Notes: a model not told the origin generated them from the sequence alone. A stretch of 64,000 nucleotides of DNA from Closterium sp. Naga37s-1 (GCA_947471745.1 CANJKZ010000926.1:371501-435500), one strand, 5' to 3'. Numbered from the stretch's first letter, positions 41,561 through 52,819 are shown. Numbers and translations: made by a program.

Positions 41561-42049
41561 TGTCCCCAACAATCCCATGAGTTCCCTCCAGAGCTTACTA
41601 GTGAATTTTGGGTCTCCGTCCGAGATGAGTGTAGCGGGGAAACCTAGGAACTGCTGCAACTCCTTCACGTTCTCCGATACTTTCCACTTCTTGACGGCTT
41701 CAATCTTCCGCGGGTCCACATGTACGCCCTCGGCACTCACCATGTGAACGAGAAATTGCACCTTCTTCAGGGCGAAGTCGCTCTTCGACAGCTTCACGTA
41801 GAACTTATCCTCCCGCAGGATCTCGAAGACTTTCCGCAGATGCTCCACGTGCTCCTTCATGTTCTTGGAGTAGATGAGAATGTCGGCCATGTACATTACT
41901 ACGCACTCGTCCAGCAGGGGCCATAGGATGTGATTCATCTCCTCCTGGAACGTCGCTGGCGCGTTGCAGAGTCCGAACGGCATCACTAAGTATTCGTAGG
42001 AGCCGTATCTAGTACAGAACGCTGTCTTGTGGACCGAGGTGTCTACCAT
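41426..42049 (-). pseudogene. Gypsy-2 RT-integrase deletion fusion
   Basis: One open frame joins RT ([54 protein letters not shown]) directly to the integrase core (TLISDGDPKFTSKLW, SSAYHPQTDGQTKRLN). The RT tail, all of RNase H and the integrase zinc finger and first Asp are deleted at the FLGF junction (near 41640). The RT catalytic motif is YMAD instead of YMDD or YVDD. Confidence 0.9.
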
Positions 42050-42600
42050 CTTGATCTGCCAGTAACCCGACCGTAGGTCCAGCTTCGAAAACGTCTAGAA
42101 GATCGTCTATGCGCGGTAGGGGGTATTTGTTCTTGACTGTCTGTTTGTTCAGTGCTCGGTAGTCGATGCACATCCGTAAACTACCGTCCGGTTTGGAGTA
42201 AAGATAACTGGTGCTCCGTATGGAGACGTGGATGGGCGGATCAGTTGTCTGTCCAGTAGATACTCAATCTGCTTCTTCATGTCTGTCAGTTTGGTCGGAC
42301 TAAAGCGGTATGGTGCACGTGAGACGGGTTTCGCACCTGGTTCCTCCACGATCTTGTGCTCGTGGGTTCGCGCTGTAGGTACTCCTGCAGGTAGGTCGTC
42401 TGGCATGATATCTTTGTACTACTGCAGGTAGCTCCGAGTTCGGCTTTTCCTCCTCTGCTGCTGCCATCACCAGTGCTAAGTAACACGTGTTACTCTCGTT
42501 CACCATCCGTTCGAACCGTGCGAGTGTCGTTTTTGGAACGTCCCCTGTATCCGTCCAGCTTCGCAGCTCCACACGTTTCCATTTGTTGTAGATGCACGTC
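42050..42600 (-). pseudogene. Gypsy-2 RT N-terminal part
   Basis: HKIVEEPGAKPVSRAPYRFSP and [23 protein letters not shown], followed by a frameshift before the expected [10 protein letters not shown] segment (seen in another frame near 42170). Upstream are fragments of the protease-RT spacer. Confidence 0.8.
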
Positions 42601-42611
42601 TTCCGGTTGAC

Positions 42612-42980
42612 CTAGTCAATCTCGGGGTTGAAGCGCTTCAAGAAATTTCGCCCCAAGATGAAAACTAACCCTTTCATCTTCATGATGGGCAACGTTAGCT
42701 TCCATCTCAACGCACCTATGTGCAGCTGCAGTGATGCTTCGCCATGGATGGGAAGTTTCGTACCGTCCACCATCGTTGCCGTGAACTGGGTCTCCTCCAA
42801 GGACTCTCCAATTTTCTCCAACGTCCCGCGGTCGCACACCCGAGTGGGGCGCACCTCTGTCCACCAGTGTTTGGAGGCGTTGTCCTTTGCATAACACCTC
42901 GAGGAGTAGTGGTTTATGCTACGCTGAGTAGCCAAAGATAGTCTCGTTAATAGGATCATAGTGTACATCAAAATATTCAT
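42612..42980 (-). pseudogene. Gypsy-2 protease region
   Basis: Contains VDGTKLPIHGEASLQLHIG and ILGRNFLKRFNPEID, the second half of a Gypsy retropepsin. The active-site DTG/DSG is not clean: the frame shows ASKHWWTEVRPTRV where LVDTGA-type sequence is expected, suggesting a nearby frameshift. Confidence 0.7.
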
Positions 42981-43568
42981 TACCCCTATTTCCTATACCT
43001 TACTCAGCACTCTTAGCTTCCAACTTCACCTGGGGGGGTAGAAGGATTTTTCCTGAGCTTCACCCTAAGCTTTTGCAGCTGTGTAGGCTTCACCTGTGGG
43101 CAACGGGGAGCCTTAACACTGTGCTTCGGGGAGAGAATATTAACTCCTCGGAATGCACGACCCTTTTCAATGCTCTGGAGTACTTTGCCCAACTTCTCAT
43201 GTACCTGAATAATCTCTAAAGGCTTTTTCTTGGCCTCTAATTCTCCCCTGAAATTTTCAAAGGCTTGAAAACCACGAGAAGTAATATTCTTAGTTAAAGT
43301 ATCTTATAGGATAACTTTAACGAATTCTTGCTTTCGTGGGTGTTCGACTGGAGTTTCCCGGTCGGTGCAGAGTCTTCTTTCGCGGAGCCTCCTTTTTTCT
43401 CAGCGATTTCCCCTGGTGCCGGCCGGTCGTGACGTTTTAAATTCGCGCCATCATTTTCTCCTTTTATTCGCCCGCTCCGAAGTCCCCACGTCGTCGCCTT
43501 TCTGCCTTTTCCGGACCTTTTCGCGATCGCCAGCTCGATCCGCGGCTACTGGCGATTCTATTTTTTTT
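42981..43568 (-). other. Gypsy-2 spacer between gag knuckle and protease
   Basis: No recognisable domain in any frame. Its position suggests degenerate gag-pol spacer. It includes a T9-type run near 43562. Confidence 0.5.
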
Positions 43569-44530
43569 TTAATTCGGGGGTGCCGCACTGTTGTTGCCCA
43601 GCATCATCGCACGTGCTTTTTTCATTTCGTAACACGGCAGAATCTGGTGTCCGGCTGCGCCGCAAAATTCGCACTTCTTGGATTTTGCTTGCCGCGGCTT
43701 CGCTTCGATTCGGTCGATGTCCATCGGGTCGGCGAACGTGGGGGGTGCCGATCGCTCCGTGCCGAATGATCTGTTCGGCACATATCGTTGTGTTTCGCGT
43801 CGTATCGCTCCGCTGCACACACCATGTCGCGGTAGCTATTTTAGTTCGCGGCGATTACTTGTCGTCGTATCTCCATTTTCAGTCCCTCAGTGTACACCTG
43901 CAGTTTTTCCCCATGAGTCAGGTCTGGAATTCGGTTAAATAAATGCTCCATCTGCTGCGTGTATTGCGCTACAGAGCTGTATTGTTTGTGCCAATGAATC
44001 TGCTGCCGCGCCATGTAGCTCGAATTAATATGTTCAAAACGCGCTATTATATGTGCCCAAAACTTCGTCCACGTTCCCTCGCCTCGGACCACGTCACTGT
44101 AGTACACCCATTCGAGTGCCGGGCCTCGCAATAGTGTCGATGCGAGCCGAATCCTTGCTACGTCATTTGTCGGGGTCGTACAGCCAATGGCCTCGAAATA
44201 AACTTCGCGTGTAGCCACGAATTGTCGAACTTTCGATCCCTTCGCGCTCGGATCGAACGCTTCCGGGAGCCTCGGACGGGCTGCTTCGAGGTTCGGCAAA
44301 GTGTGTGCCACTGCTGCTGCGTGAAATGTCGGTGTCGCCGCTGCTGCTGCTGCCGTCGCTGCTGCATTCGCTGTTGCGTTCGCTGCCGCCGTGGCGGCTG
44401 CCGACTGGTTCGCAAAGAGCACCTCTATTCGCTGGAGCGCCGCCCGCGTCTGGTCCATTTCAGTGCGAACGGTTGCGACTTCTGCTACAAAGTTGTAGTC
44501 AGCGCCCTCCATTCCTGACATTGGGACCAA
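43569..44530 (-). pseudogene. Gypsy-2 gag
   Basis: Starts at ATG 44530 or 44515 (MEGADYNFVAEVATVRTEM), with a coiled-coil-like N terminus, an Ala-rich run, then PRLPEAFDPSAKGSKVRQF, WVYYSDVVRGEGTWTKFW and SVAQYTQQMEHLFNRIPDL; open to 43841. A zinc knuckle CEFCGAAGHQILPC follows at about 43672-43630 in the next frame. Retrotransposon gag of the Ty3 type. Confidence 0.88.
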
Positions 44531-44664
44531 AAACCGAAAACGAGGGAAACTTTAAAAAACACGGAACCGATTTTACGTACCCGAAATTGGTGTTTATCGC
44601 TCGTCGCCCCAGTGGTTTTTTTAAGAATGTTTTTTTGCGGTCGAAAAAACTTCGCGTGTAAACG

Positions 44665-45024
44665 AGCTCTGATTACCAAGTGTGAGGATCGATATGATCG
44701 AGTTCAGAAATGAGGAAATGTATTGAATGATCCACCTGGGTACAACACGATGCTATATATAGTCTTGACACAAGGCCCGTAACCCTTGACAGTTACGAAC
44801 AAAACCTTCCCGAATTCGGTAGAAGGCAACTCGGTGGCAACCGAAAGGCCTGGAATTCGGAACACGCAACCTGGTTCGGTGCTATAGCTATAGTAAAGTA
44901 TAGGAAAGCACCTAACCTAGGAAATCAAGCATAAGCATGCATGATAGAATCAACCTAAGCTAGAAATAGCATAATAAAGGCAAGGCAAGCTCGCAAAGCA
45001 AGCATAAGCTGTCGTACTCTCACA
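44665..45024 (-). repeat. Gypsy-2 5' LTR and primer site
   Basis: LTR 44681-45024 (344 bp). On the element strand the primer site TGGTAATCAGAGCTCG follows after two spacer bases (CT). Confidence 0.88.
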
Positions 45025-45029
45025 CCGCC

Positions 45030-45363
45030 GCTGCTACCAATGGCTGAGGGTGGGGTCTTACTGGACGACGCAATGGCGGGGGGAAGTGTGAAAGCTGCTG
45101 GTGCAGGCTCTTCAGTGCGGGCAGGGGGTGGGGCTTTACTGGACGACGCGATGGCAGGGGGGGAGAATGAAATCTGCTGGTGCAGGCTCGCCAGTGCATG
45201 CAACGGGCTCGCCATCTCCTCTAACGATAGTGTTGGTAGCCAGAGGTTCAGGAGTAACGGGAACTACGCTAGGTCGCAGGAAATCTAGGCCGGAAAGCCG
45301 ACGATCATTAGGCTTTTCCGGGACAGGGTCGCGATTGTCCTTGGCGGGTGGCACCGAAGCCAT
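45030..45363 (-). pseudogene. Uncharacterised gene fragment, part 1
   Basis: Reverse ATG at 45363 (MASVPPAKDNRDPVPEKPND, then LSGLDFLRPSVVPV) leading into Pro/Ser/Ala-rich repeats (EEPAPAAFTLPPAIASSSK type). Removing Gypsy-2 makes it contiguous with the CLKC-containing piece at 39996-40363, so both are probably one gene. Function is unknown. Confidence 0.45.
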
Positions 45364-46480
45364 GGCGGGTAAATATACGAGCTAAGCTAATCGGGGGAGA
45401 ATGAACAACATCTCTTTACCAGCAAAGGTTTTCTTGGATCGCGAGGTTGCAGAAAGAAATGGGTGAAGCAGAAGGTGGGTCGACCCATGAAAGTCGCGTC
45501 GCCACGAAACAGAAACATCGATTGGGCCGGGGATGAAGAATGAATTCGGCCTTTAATTCTAGGCGGAATTCATCCGGCCATGCCAGCAAAGATGGATGCA
45601 GCACCATGCCACCAATCACGTTCCACCCATCACATTTTGTGAGGGTGACGCGGTGCGCGTGGCTGCCAGTCATCATCATCGTTGCCTCGCTGTACGTCAG
45701 CACGTTGGAGTGGGCCGCTCCGTTCTGTACAGCGCAACCCAACTTAGTGTCGCCATTACGTGGTTTCGGTCCCACGCGTACAATAGCGAGAGTCACGCGG
45801 TGTGGGGAAATTATTACGCATGTGGGGGGGAGTGGGGGGGGGGGGGGGGGGGAGGAGAGGTGGTACTCAGGAGCAAACTTCGAGGAAGCTTCCTCCCGAT
45901 CAACTCGAAATCAGGGACCACATAATTCATACTCTGTACAGTCAGACACAGGAAAATCCTTAGTCTGAAGCCTATTACATGTAATCAGGGGCCACAATGC
46001 AATACCAGGTCCGATGCATTCAATGATAAGTTAGCATAATCTGAAAAAAAAAACATTTTCCAGCAAGTACAATGTTTGTTTCGTCAGACTAATCAGACTA
46101 AATAGTCTGATAGCGTCAGCCCTGGGCGTTGGCCAACTTGGTAGTGCACGGTTTGGCGAAAACTAGCGCATGAGATGGCGAACACCGTAAACCGGTAACG
46201 TGTGAAGGACGGTCGAGCTCGTAAAGAGTGTTGTACGTAACGAAGTCAGGGGTATGAACACCATAAATCGGCAACGTGTGAAGGACGGTCGAGCCCGTGA
46301 ACAGCGATGCACGCAATGAAGTCAGGGGCATAATAAGTAACATGAGAAAAAAAGTAAAAAAACAAGACTCGACGTTAACGTCGGAAGGGTTGCGTAGGAC
46401 TTATATTTTGTCGTGCTAATACATGATAAAATGCTTGATATTATACTTATGATATATAGAGAAAGCAACGAGCTATGTTT
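45364..46480. other. Unassigned low-copy DNA
   Basis: No protein family is recognised. It holds a G19 run (45834-45852) and a 76-bp tandem duplication (46180-46255 and 46256-46331). A reverse frame of 126 codons at 45416-45796 has no recognisable motif. The TGTTT at 46476-46480 is the Copia-9 target duplication, so this DNA was continuous with 53184-53713. Confidence 0.5.
46180..46331. repeat. 76-bp tandem duplication
   Basis: Two adjacent units beginning GAACACC and ending AAGTCAGGGGNAT, about 80 percent alike by eye. Confidence 0.75.
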
Positions 46481-46610
46481 TGTCAAACTTATATGCTATA
46501 GTCTGTGTAGGCTGTAGTGGGGTAGCACATATGGGGTACAACACATTTAGGGTTTCCTACTTGTACCCACATTGCTCCTAGTTTGTCCATTCCTCGTTCT
46601 ATCTTTCACA
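46481..46610 (+). repeat. Copia-9 5' LTR
   Basis: 130 bp, TGTCAAACTT to CTTTCACA, with three or so visible differences from the 3' copy (for example CTCCTAG versus CTGCTAG). Confidence 0.92.
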
Positions 46611-46665
46611 TGGTTTCAGAGCAGGTTCCCTAGTGGGAACGGTTTTTTTTTTTTAGAGCCCACCA
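46611..46665 (+). promoter_or_regulatory. Copia-9 primer site, hairpin, GGGCCCACC-like motif
   Basis: Primer site TGGTTTCAGAGC at 46611. Hairpin GTTCCC (46625-46630) with GGGAAC (46635-46640) and a TAGT loop; the stem sequence differs from Copia-4 but pairing is kept. A T-run, then GAGCCCACCA ending at 46665. Confidence 0.65.
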
Positions 46666-46729
46666 CGATCATTTCTTCCTGCCCTGCCCGAAGCGCGCCT
46701 CGCGCCTGCCTCACCTGCGCCGTCGCGCG

Positions 46730-47150
46730 GCCTGACCTAGCCGCCCGTCGCGGCCCTGCCCTGCCGCCCCCCCTGTTGCGGCCCTGATCTTGCCGCCCGT
46801 CGCGGCCCTGCCCTGCCGCCACCCGTCGCGGCCCTGCCCTGCAACCGCCTTGTCGCGGCCCTGCCCTGCTGCCGCCCCGTCGCGGCCCTGCTCTGCCGCA
46901 ACCTCGTCGCGGCCCTACCCTGTCGCCGCCCCATTGCGGCCCTGACCTAACGTCCGTCGCGGCCCTGCCCTGCACCCGCCCCTGGTAAGCGCCCGCCCTG
47001 CTAAGCGCGCCGCCGCGCCCGCCTGCCTACTGCGCCGCGCAGCTCAGCCGAGCCGCGCCGCCCAGCCGAGCCGCGCCGCCCAGCCGAGCCGAGCTGCCCT
47101 GCCGAGCCGCGCCGCCCTGCCGAGCCGCGCCGCTCTGCTGGACCGCGCCG
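46730..47150 (+). repeat. Copia-9 leader minisatellites
   Basis: Repeats of GTCGCGGCCCTGCCCTGC (46740-46980), then GAGCCGCGCCGCCC repeats (47040-47150). No coding meaning is evident. Confidence 0.75.
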
Positions 47151-47225
47151 CCCTGCCCTACTGCGCTGCGCTGCTGTGCCCGCGCTCCGCCTGCAGCTAC
47201 TGCTACTACTGCTGCTACTGCCGCT

Positions 47226-49167
47226 ATGGCTAGTCCTACTGTTCTTACCTTCGATGCTGAGGGTCGTGCGGTCGATTTCGACGTTTGGGTAGATGATCTG
47301 CAGCTCTATCTTCAGTGCGACTCTAGGGACGAAGTCTCGCTTTTTGATCACACGTCCGGCGCCTCTGTTGCACCTGCTGCCACTGCTGACGGTACTGTTC
47401 GCTCGCAGTGGACTACTCGTGACGCTGTTGCTCGCCTTGCTGTTTGTAGTCACCTGCCGTCTGCTGAGCGTGCGCACTTTGGCCAGTACAAGACTGCTAA
47501 GTCTTTGTATGACGCTGTCGTCGCACGCTACTCCTCCCCTGTCACGGCTGCCCTCAGCCGCCTCATGCTGCCGTACTTGTTCCCTGACCTGGCCGCCTTT
47601 ACCACAGTCGCTGACCTCATCACTCATCTCCGCACTAGTGACACCCGCTACCGTGCTGCGCTTCCCTCCGAGTTTCGCGCCAAGAACCCCTCCCCCCCAT
47701 GTACATCACCCTCTTCTACCTCGTCACCCGTCTCCCTGACTCTCTTCGCTCAGTCAGGGACCACTTCCTCTCCCTTTGCCCCACCGAGCTCACCGTTGAC
47801 CTGCTCGAGGAGCGCCTCACTGCAGCTGAGACTAGCATAGTCACTGTAAGAGCTTCTCGCGGCGACCCTCGCGCCCCTTTCTTTGAGGGGTGTTCCCCCG
47901 TTCCCCTTTTGCCCTCTGTTGCTTCTGCTGCTGCTGTCGACCTCGTTGGCACCGAGCAGGTCGGGGCTGCGTCTGCTCCTAGTGGGAGGCGCCGCAGCGG
48001 CAAGGGCAAGGGGGGCAAGGGTGGTGGAGGGGACGGCGGGGGCAGTGGTGGTGGCGGTGGAGGAGGCGGAGGGGGTGGGGGTGGAGGTGGAGGTGGTGGC
48101 GGGAGTGGGGGCGTCGGTGGCGGCGGTGGAGGTGGTGGAGGCAGCAGCAGCGGCGGTTGGGGTGGAGGCGGCGGGGGTGCTGGTAGGGGTGGAGCCGCGC
48201 AGCGTGGAGGCTTTGGCGGTAGCCAGCGACAGCAGCAGCCGCGTTCCCGTGAGGCCCCGTCGCCCCAGCAGCTTCGTGAGTGGTATGCTGGGCGTGGGAG
48301 GTCTGGGGGTGCTGGTCCCTGCGCTTACATTCTCCGCACCGGCGAGCGCCATGGGGAGACGTGCGGGCTGCCACACACGACGCAGCGCTGTTTCGGTCGC
48401 CTGTCTGACGCCTGGCACGCACAGTTTCCTGACACGCCGAAGCTCCCCCACTGGGCAGAGCTGCTTAGGCATAGTGTGGATATCTTTGCTCTTGACTTTG
48501 ATGATATTCTATCTGCCATGTATGCATTGACTGTTAGTGCTGAGGGTGACTGTTACCTGTGTGTGCCGCTCGACCCAGGTATAGAGGCTGCTGCTCTAGG
48601 TGCTAGTGAGTCTGCTGCTCCAGGTGCTAGTGAGTCTGCTGCTCCAGGTGCTGGTGAGTCTGCTCTCTTTGGTATTGCGCCTGCTGAGGCCTTGCACACC
48701 TTCACACTTGACTCAGGTGCTTCCCGCTCCTTCTTTCGCGACAGCACCACACTCACGCCGCTCAGTCGGCCGGTTGCAGTCTCCCTGGCGGACCCCTCTG
48801 GGGGCCCGGTCCTTGCGCACTCCTCCACGGTTCTGCCGTGTCCGGCGGTTCCGTCTGGCTCACTGTCAGGTCTTCACCTCCCCTTGTTCTCTACGAACTT
48901 GGTGAGTGGAGCTGACCTCCAGGATGTGTGGGTTGACCTGTTCACTCCTGGAGGTCAGCGTGTGACCCACTGTACGTGCTCCCGGACTGGTCGGCACCTG
49001 GCCACGTTCACCCGAGCACCTGGCTCGAGTCTATACACACTGACTACTGTGGACAGGACCGCGAGCGGTACTCTTTGCTGGTCTTCCCCTTGCGCACCAA
49101 GGGTGAGGTCCCTGATGTTTTGATCCCTTGGATCCGCGCTGTCCGTCTCCAGCTCCGCGAGTGGTTC
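47226..49167 (+). pseudogene. Copia-9 gag, protease and start of integrase
   Basis: Gag from ATG 47226 (MASPTVLTFDAEGRAVDFDVW). A slip in the C7 run at about 47690 shifts the frame, and MYITLFYLVTRLPDSLRSV continues from 47699. Then a glycine-rich region (48020-48220), an unusual Cys-His knuckle (C-X13-C-X3-H-X4-C, 48321-48390) and protease FTLDSGASRSFFRD (Asp near 48711). The pre-integrase segment CTCSRTGRHLATFTR runs to about 49050, where a deletion removes the zinc finger and first catalytic Asp and leaves YSLLVFPLRTKGEVPDVL. A TAG at 49168-49170 follows. Confidence 0.9.
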
Positions 49168-49170
49168 TAG

Positions 49171-49800
49171 ACGGACCTTCCCGTCCTGCGTCTGCACTCT
49201 GACAGAGGTGGTGAGTTTGCCTCTGACTTACTGCGGGACTTTTGTCGTGGGGAGGGCATTCGCCAGACTTTCACGCTTCCGGCCTCACCGCAGCAGAACG
49301 GGGTTGCTGAGCGCCGCATTGGCTTAGTCAGGGAGGTCGCTCGTACCTCCATGGTCCATGCGGCTGCCCCCAATTTTATGTGGCCGTTTTCGGTCCGATA
49401 CGCTGCGCATCAGCTCAACCTCTGGCCCCGTGTCTCCCTACCGGAGACCTCGCCCACACTGCGGTGGACGGGGAAGGTTGGCGATGCGTCGGTGTTCCGG
49501 GTCTGGGGTTCTCGTGCCTTTGTCCGCGATACTACCGCGGACAAGCTCTCCGCCCGCGCTATTCCCTGCGGCTTCCTTGGCTTTGTCCCTGACGCGCCTG
49601 GCTGGCAGTTTTACCACCCCACCTCGCGCCGTGTCCTGCCCTCTCAGGACGTCACGTTCGACGAGTCGGTTCCCTTTTACCGTCTCTTCCCCTACCGCAC
49701 TGCCCCTCTCCCCCCCCCCGCCGCTCTTCCTTGCACCAGGTACTCCTCAGGTAGACCCCCTCCCCCCTCAGGGTCCTGCTCATTCAGGTGTGTCTCAGGT
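49171..49800 (+). pseudogene. Copia-9 integrase C-terminal part
   Basis: Same frame after the TAG: LHSDRGGEF (second Asp), SPQQNGVAERRIG (Glu), MWPFSVRYAAHQLNLWPR and FRVWGSRAFVR, then GFVPDAPGWQFYHPTSRRVL. Nearly identical in plan to the Copia-4 fragment at 24755. Confidence 0.9.
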
Positions 49801-50640
49801 AGACGCTGTCGAGCCTGTCGAGGTAGCGGTTGACTCTGGTGCTGCTACTGGGGGCGGTGCTGCTGGGGGTGCTGAGCCTGAGTGTGCAGAGCCTGGGGGT
49901 GCTGAGCCTGAGCGTGCGGAGCCTGGGGGTGCTGAGCCTGAGCGTGTGGAGTCTGGGGGTGCTGAGCCTGGGGTTGCTGAGTCTGGGGGAGCTGAGCCTG
50001 GGGGTGCTGAGGGTACTGCGCCTGCGGTTGCTGAGACTGGGGGTGCTGAGTCAGCTGGAGTTCCTGCAGGTGCCTCGTCTCGGCGGGAGCCTCTCTCTCC
50101 ACCGCAGCTGCGCGAGTGGTTTGCTCACCGCTGGAGACTCCAGCGAGGAGCTGCTGGAGCTGGGGGGCCTGCCGCTGGAGCCCCTGGAGCTGGGGCTGCT
50201 GGTACTACTGGAGCTGGAGGTGCTGCCGGGGTTTGGAGCTGGAGCTGCTGGAGTTGCTGGAGCCACTGGTCCTAGAGGTGCTCGTATTGGAGGTACTGGA
50301 GCTGCTGGAGCTGGAGCTGCTGGAGGTCCTGCTGGTGCTGGAGCTGCCGGAGGTGCTCGTACTGGAGCTGCTGGAGGTACTGCTGGTGCTGGAGCTGCTG
50401 GAGGTCTTGGAGCCGCTGGTCCCGGAGGTGCTCGTACTGGAGGTACTGGAGCTACTGGAGCTGGTGGTGCTGCAGGAGTTGGAGCTGGAGGCGCTGGAGC
50501 TGTTGCTGCTGGAGGTGCTGCTGGAGCTGGAGCTACTGGAGGTACTGGAGCTGGTGGTGCTGCGGGAGTTGGAGCTGGAGACCCTGGAGCTGGGGGTACT
50601 GGTGCTGTCCCTGCTGGTTCTGGAGGCGCTGCGCGGCCGC
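49800..50640 (+). repeat. Copia-9 linker repeats
   Basis: Two repeat types: GAGCCTGGGGGTGCT units (49860-50060), giving Ala-Glu-Pro-Gly-Gly, and GCTGGAGGTGCT-like units (50140-50620), giving Gly-Ala. They fill the integrase-RT spacer. Confidence 0.82.
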
Positions 50641-52819
50641 GGCCGTACTTCGTTCCACTCCTTCAGCAAGTTCTTGGCCTCCCGCTTTCTACTGGTCCTA
50701 CTCCTCCCTTACTGTGTCCGCAGCCTGCCCAGTCGAAGTCGCAGTTACAGCCAGCCTCTCCACTGCCTGGTCCTTCTCCTTACTCTGGGCCGACTAGAGG
50801 TCTTACGGAGCGTCGTGAGCCAGAGTCTCGTCCTGCGTCGCATGTTCGCGCTGTTTGCACTGGTCGTCCTGTTCCGCGTCAGCGTCCTCTCTTCTTGACG
50901 TTGCTGACCCGCCGTCAGACCTTGCTTGTGCTGCCAGTCCTACTGTCACGCGTCTTCTCGTTACTGTTGTCACTGACCCTTCGTTTGAGTCCACTGCTGC
51001 GTCTGCCCTAGTTGCTGAGCTTGTTGACTTTGCTGCCGCCTGTCGTCTAGACTACGCCGCTAGTCTTGTTGCTGAGTCTGAGTCTGAGTCTGTCTGTCCT
51101 CCGTCCGTCGGGGGTGAGTGTGCTCTTGGCACGGACGTCCTTGAGGACAGACAGGAGGAGTTTGAGTGTTTTGCCGCTGCTTTACCTCATCTCGTGTCCA
51201 TGCTGCTTGCACCTGAGGGAGACTCGGATGCACCAGACATCCCGACCCCGCGCTCTTACGCAGAGGCGATAGAGGGTCCCTGCTCCTCTCTGTGGCAGAC
51301 AGCCATGGACGCAAAGATGGCTTCCTGGAAGTCCACAGGCACCTACGTCGACGAGGTTCCCCCACCTGGGGCGAACATCGTCAGTGGCATGTGGATCTTC
51401 AGGGTGAAGCGGCCGCCGGGTCCTCCGCCTGCCTTCAAGGCGCGTTACGTTGCACGAGGCTTCAGTCAGCGAGAGGGAGTTGACTTCTTCCAGACCTTCT
51501 CCCCTACCCCGAAGATGACCACTCTTCGGGTGCTGCTGCACATCGCTGCTCAGCGTGACTACGAGCTTCACTCTCTTGACTTCAGCACAGCCTTCCTACA
51601 GGGCAGCCTGCACGAGGAGATCTGGCTGCGCCGCCCACCTGGCTTCACTGGGTCGTTTCCTACTGGTACCCACTGGAGCCTCCGGCGGCCAGTCTACGGT
51701 CTCCGCCAAGCGCCCCGCGAGTGGCACGACACACTGAGGACTACGCTTGCGGCTCTTGGGTTTGCTCCTTCCACTGCTGACCCGTCGCTGTTTCTACGCA
51801 CCGACACCTCTCTGCCGCCATTCTATGTCCTCGTGTACGTCGACGACTTGGTTTTTGCTACTGCTTACACTGAGGGACTCGCCCACGTGAATTCGGAGCT
51901 GCAGAAGAGACACACGTGCACAGACCTGGGTGAGATGCACAGGTATCTTGGCTTGCAGATCACCCGGGACAGAGCACAGCGCACCATTACCTTGACTCAG
52001 TCACACATGGTGCAGCAGGTCCTTCAGCGCTTCGGCTTCACGTACTCCTCGCCACAGTCCACTCCTCTGCCTACTCGCCACTCGCTCTCAGCTCTGCCTT
52101 CGGATGAGTCCGTAGAGCCGAGTGGCCCGTATCCAGAGCTTGTGGGCTGCCTCATGTACCTAATGACCTGCACTCGACCTGACCTTGCCTACCCTCTTAG
52201 CATCCTGGCACGCTATGTTGCTCCTGGGAGACACCGGAAGGAGCACATGGATGCCGCTAAGAGGGTGTTGCGCTACCTGTGCAGTACGTCGGGCATGGGG
52301 CTCGTGCTTGGAGGACGGGCTCGAGTTGTCCTCACTGGTCACGCAGACGCTTCCTGGGTTGACGACTTGGCTACGCAGCGGTCGTCACAGGGTTACACTT
52401 TCAGCCTTGGCTCCGGCTCTGTTTCGTGGCGGTCTACCCGCTCGTCTTCTGTTCTCAGCTCCAGTTGTGAGGCTGAGATCTACGCAGGGGCCATGTCTGC
52501 ACAGGAATTACGCTGGCTCACCTACCTGCTGACCGACCTGGGAGAGCCGCCTCGTTCTCCTCCAGTTCTGTACGTCGACAACAAGGCCATGATTGCCTTG
52601 TGTCAGGAGCACAGACTGGAGCACAGAACGAAGCACATCGCTCTGCGCTACTTCCTTGCTCGAGAGTTGCAGCAGCATGGTCAGCTTCGTCTTGCTTACG
52701 TGGCCACTCGGGCCAACACTGCTGATATCTTCACCAAGGCACTTCAGCCTTGTGATCATCAGCGTTTGTGTACTGTTCTAGGCCTTGTGCCCACTTGGCC
52801 TCACTTGCTTACTTCTTGA
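50641..52819 (+). CDS. Copia-9 reverse transcriptase-RNase H, open frame
   Basis: Open from about 50855 to the TGA at 52817-52819 (654 codons); the part before about 50890 is spacer, and the true start depends on polyprotein continuity. RT: WQTAMDAKMASWKSTGTY, RYVARGFSQREGVDFF, DFSTAFLQG, YGLRQAPREWHDTL, catalytic YVDDLVFA near 51836, LGLQITRDRAQRTI and TCTRPDLAYPLSIL. RNase H: GHADASWVDD, SCEAEIYAGAMSAQE, LYVDNKAMIALCQ, HIALRYFLARE and ANTADIFTKAL. All catalytic acidic residues I can place are present. This is the only apparently intact polymerase module in the window. Confidence 0.9.

Larger units (their letters stand above)
40364..45024 (-). mobile_element. Gypsy-2, reverse chromodomain element
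   Basis: Ty3/Gypsy element bounded by perfect CCGCC duplications (40359-40363 and 45025-45029). LTRs: 40364-40736 (373 bp) and 44681-45024 (344 bp). Coding order on the reverse strand: gag, knuckle, protease, RT, integrase, chromodomain. RNase H is deleted and many frames are shifted. The 29-bp LTR length difference includes a segment near 40470-40500 missing from the right copy. Confidence 0.92.

Noticed and set aside
45416-45968. Protein-coding gene in 45400-46000
   Set aside because: Frames on both strands are short, unlike known proteins, and one runs through a poly(G) tract. Left as unassigned DNA.
49830-51011. Gly/Ala- or Leu/Val-rich frames as a silk-like or membrane protein
   Set aside because: They are the Copia-9 integrase-RT spacer read alone; the polyprotein frame passes through them.
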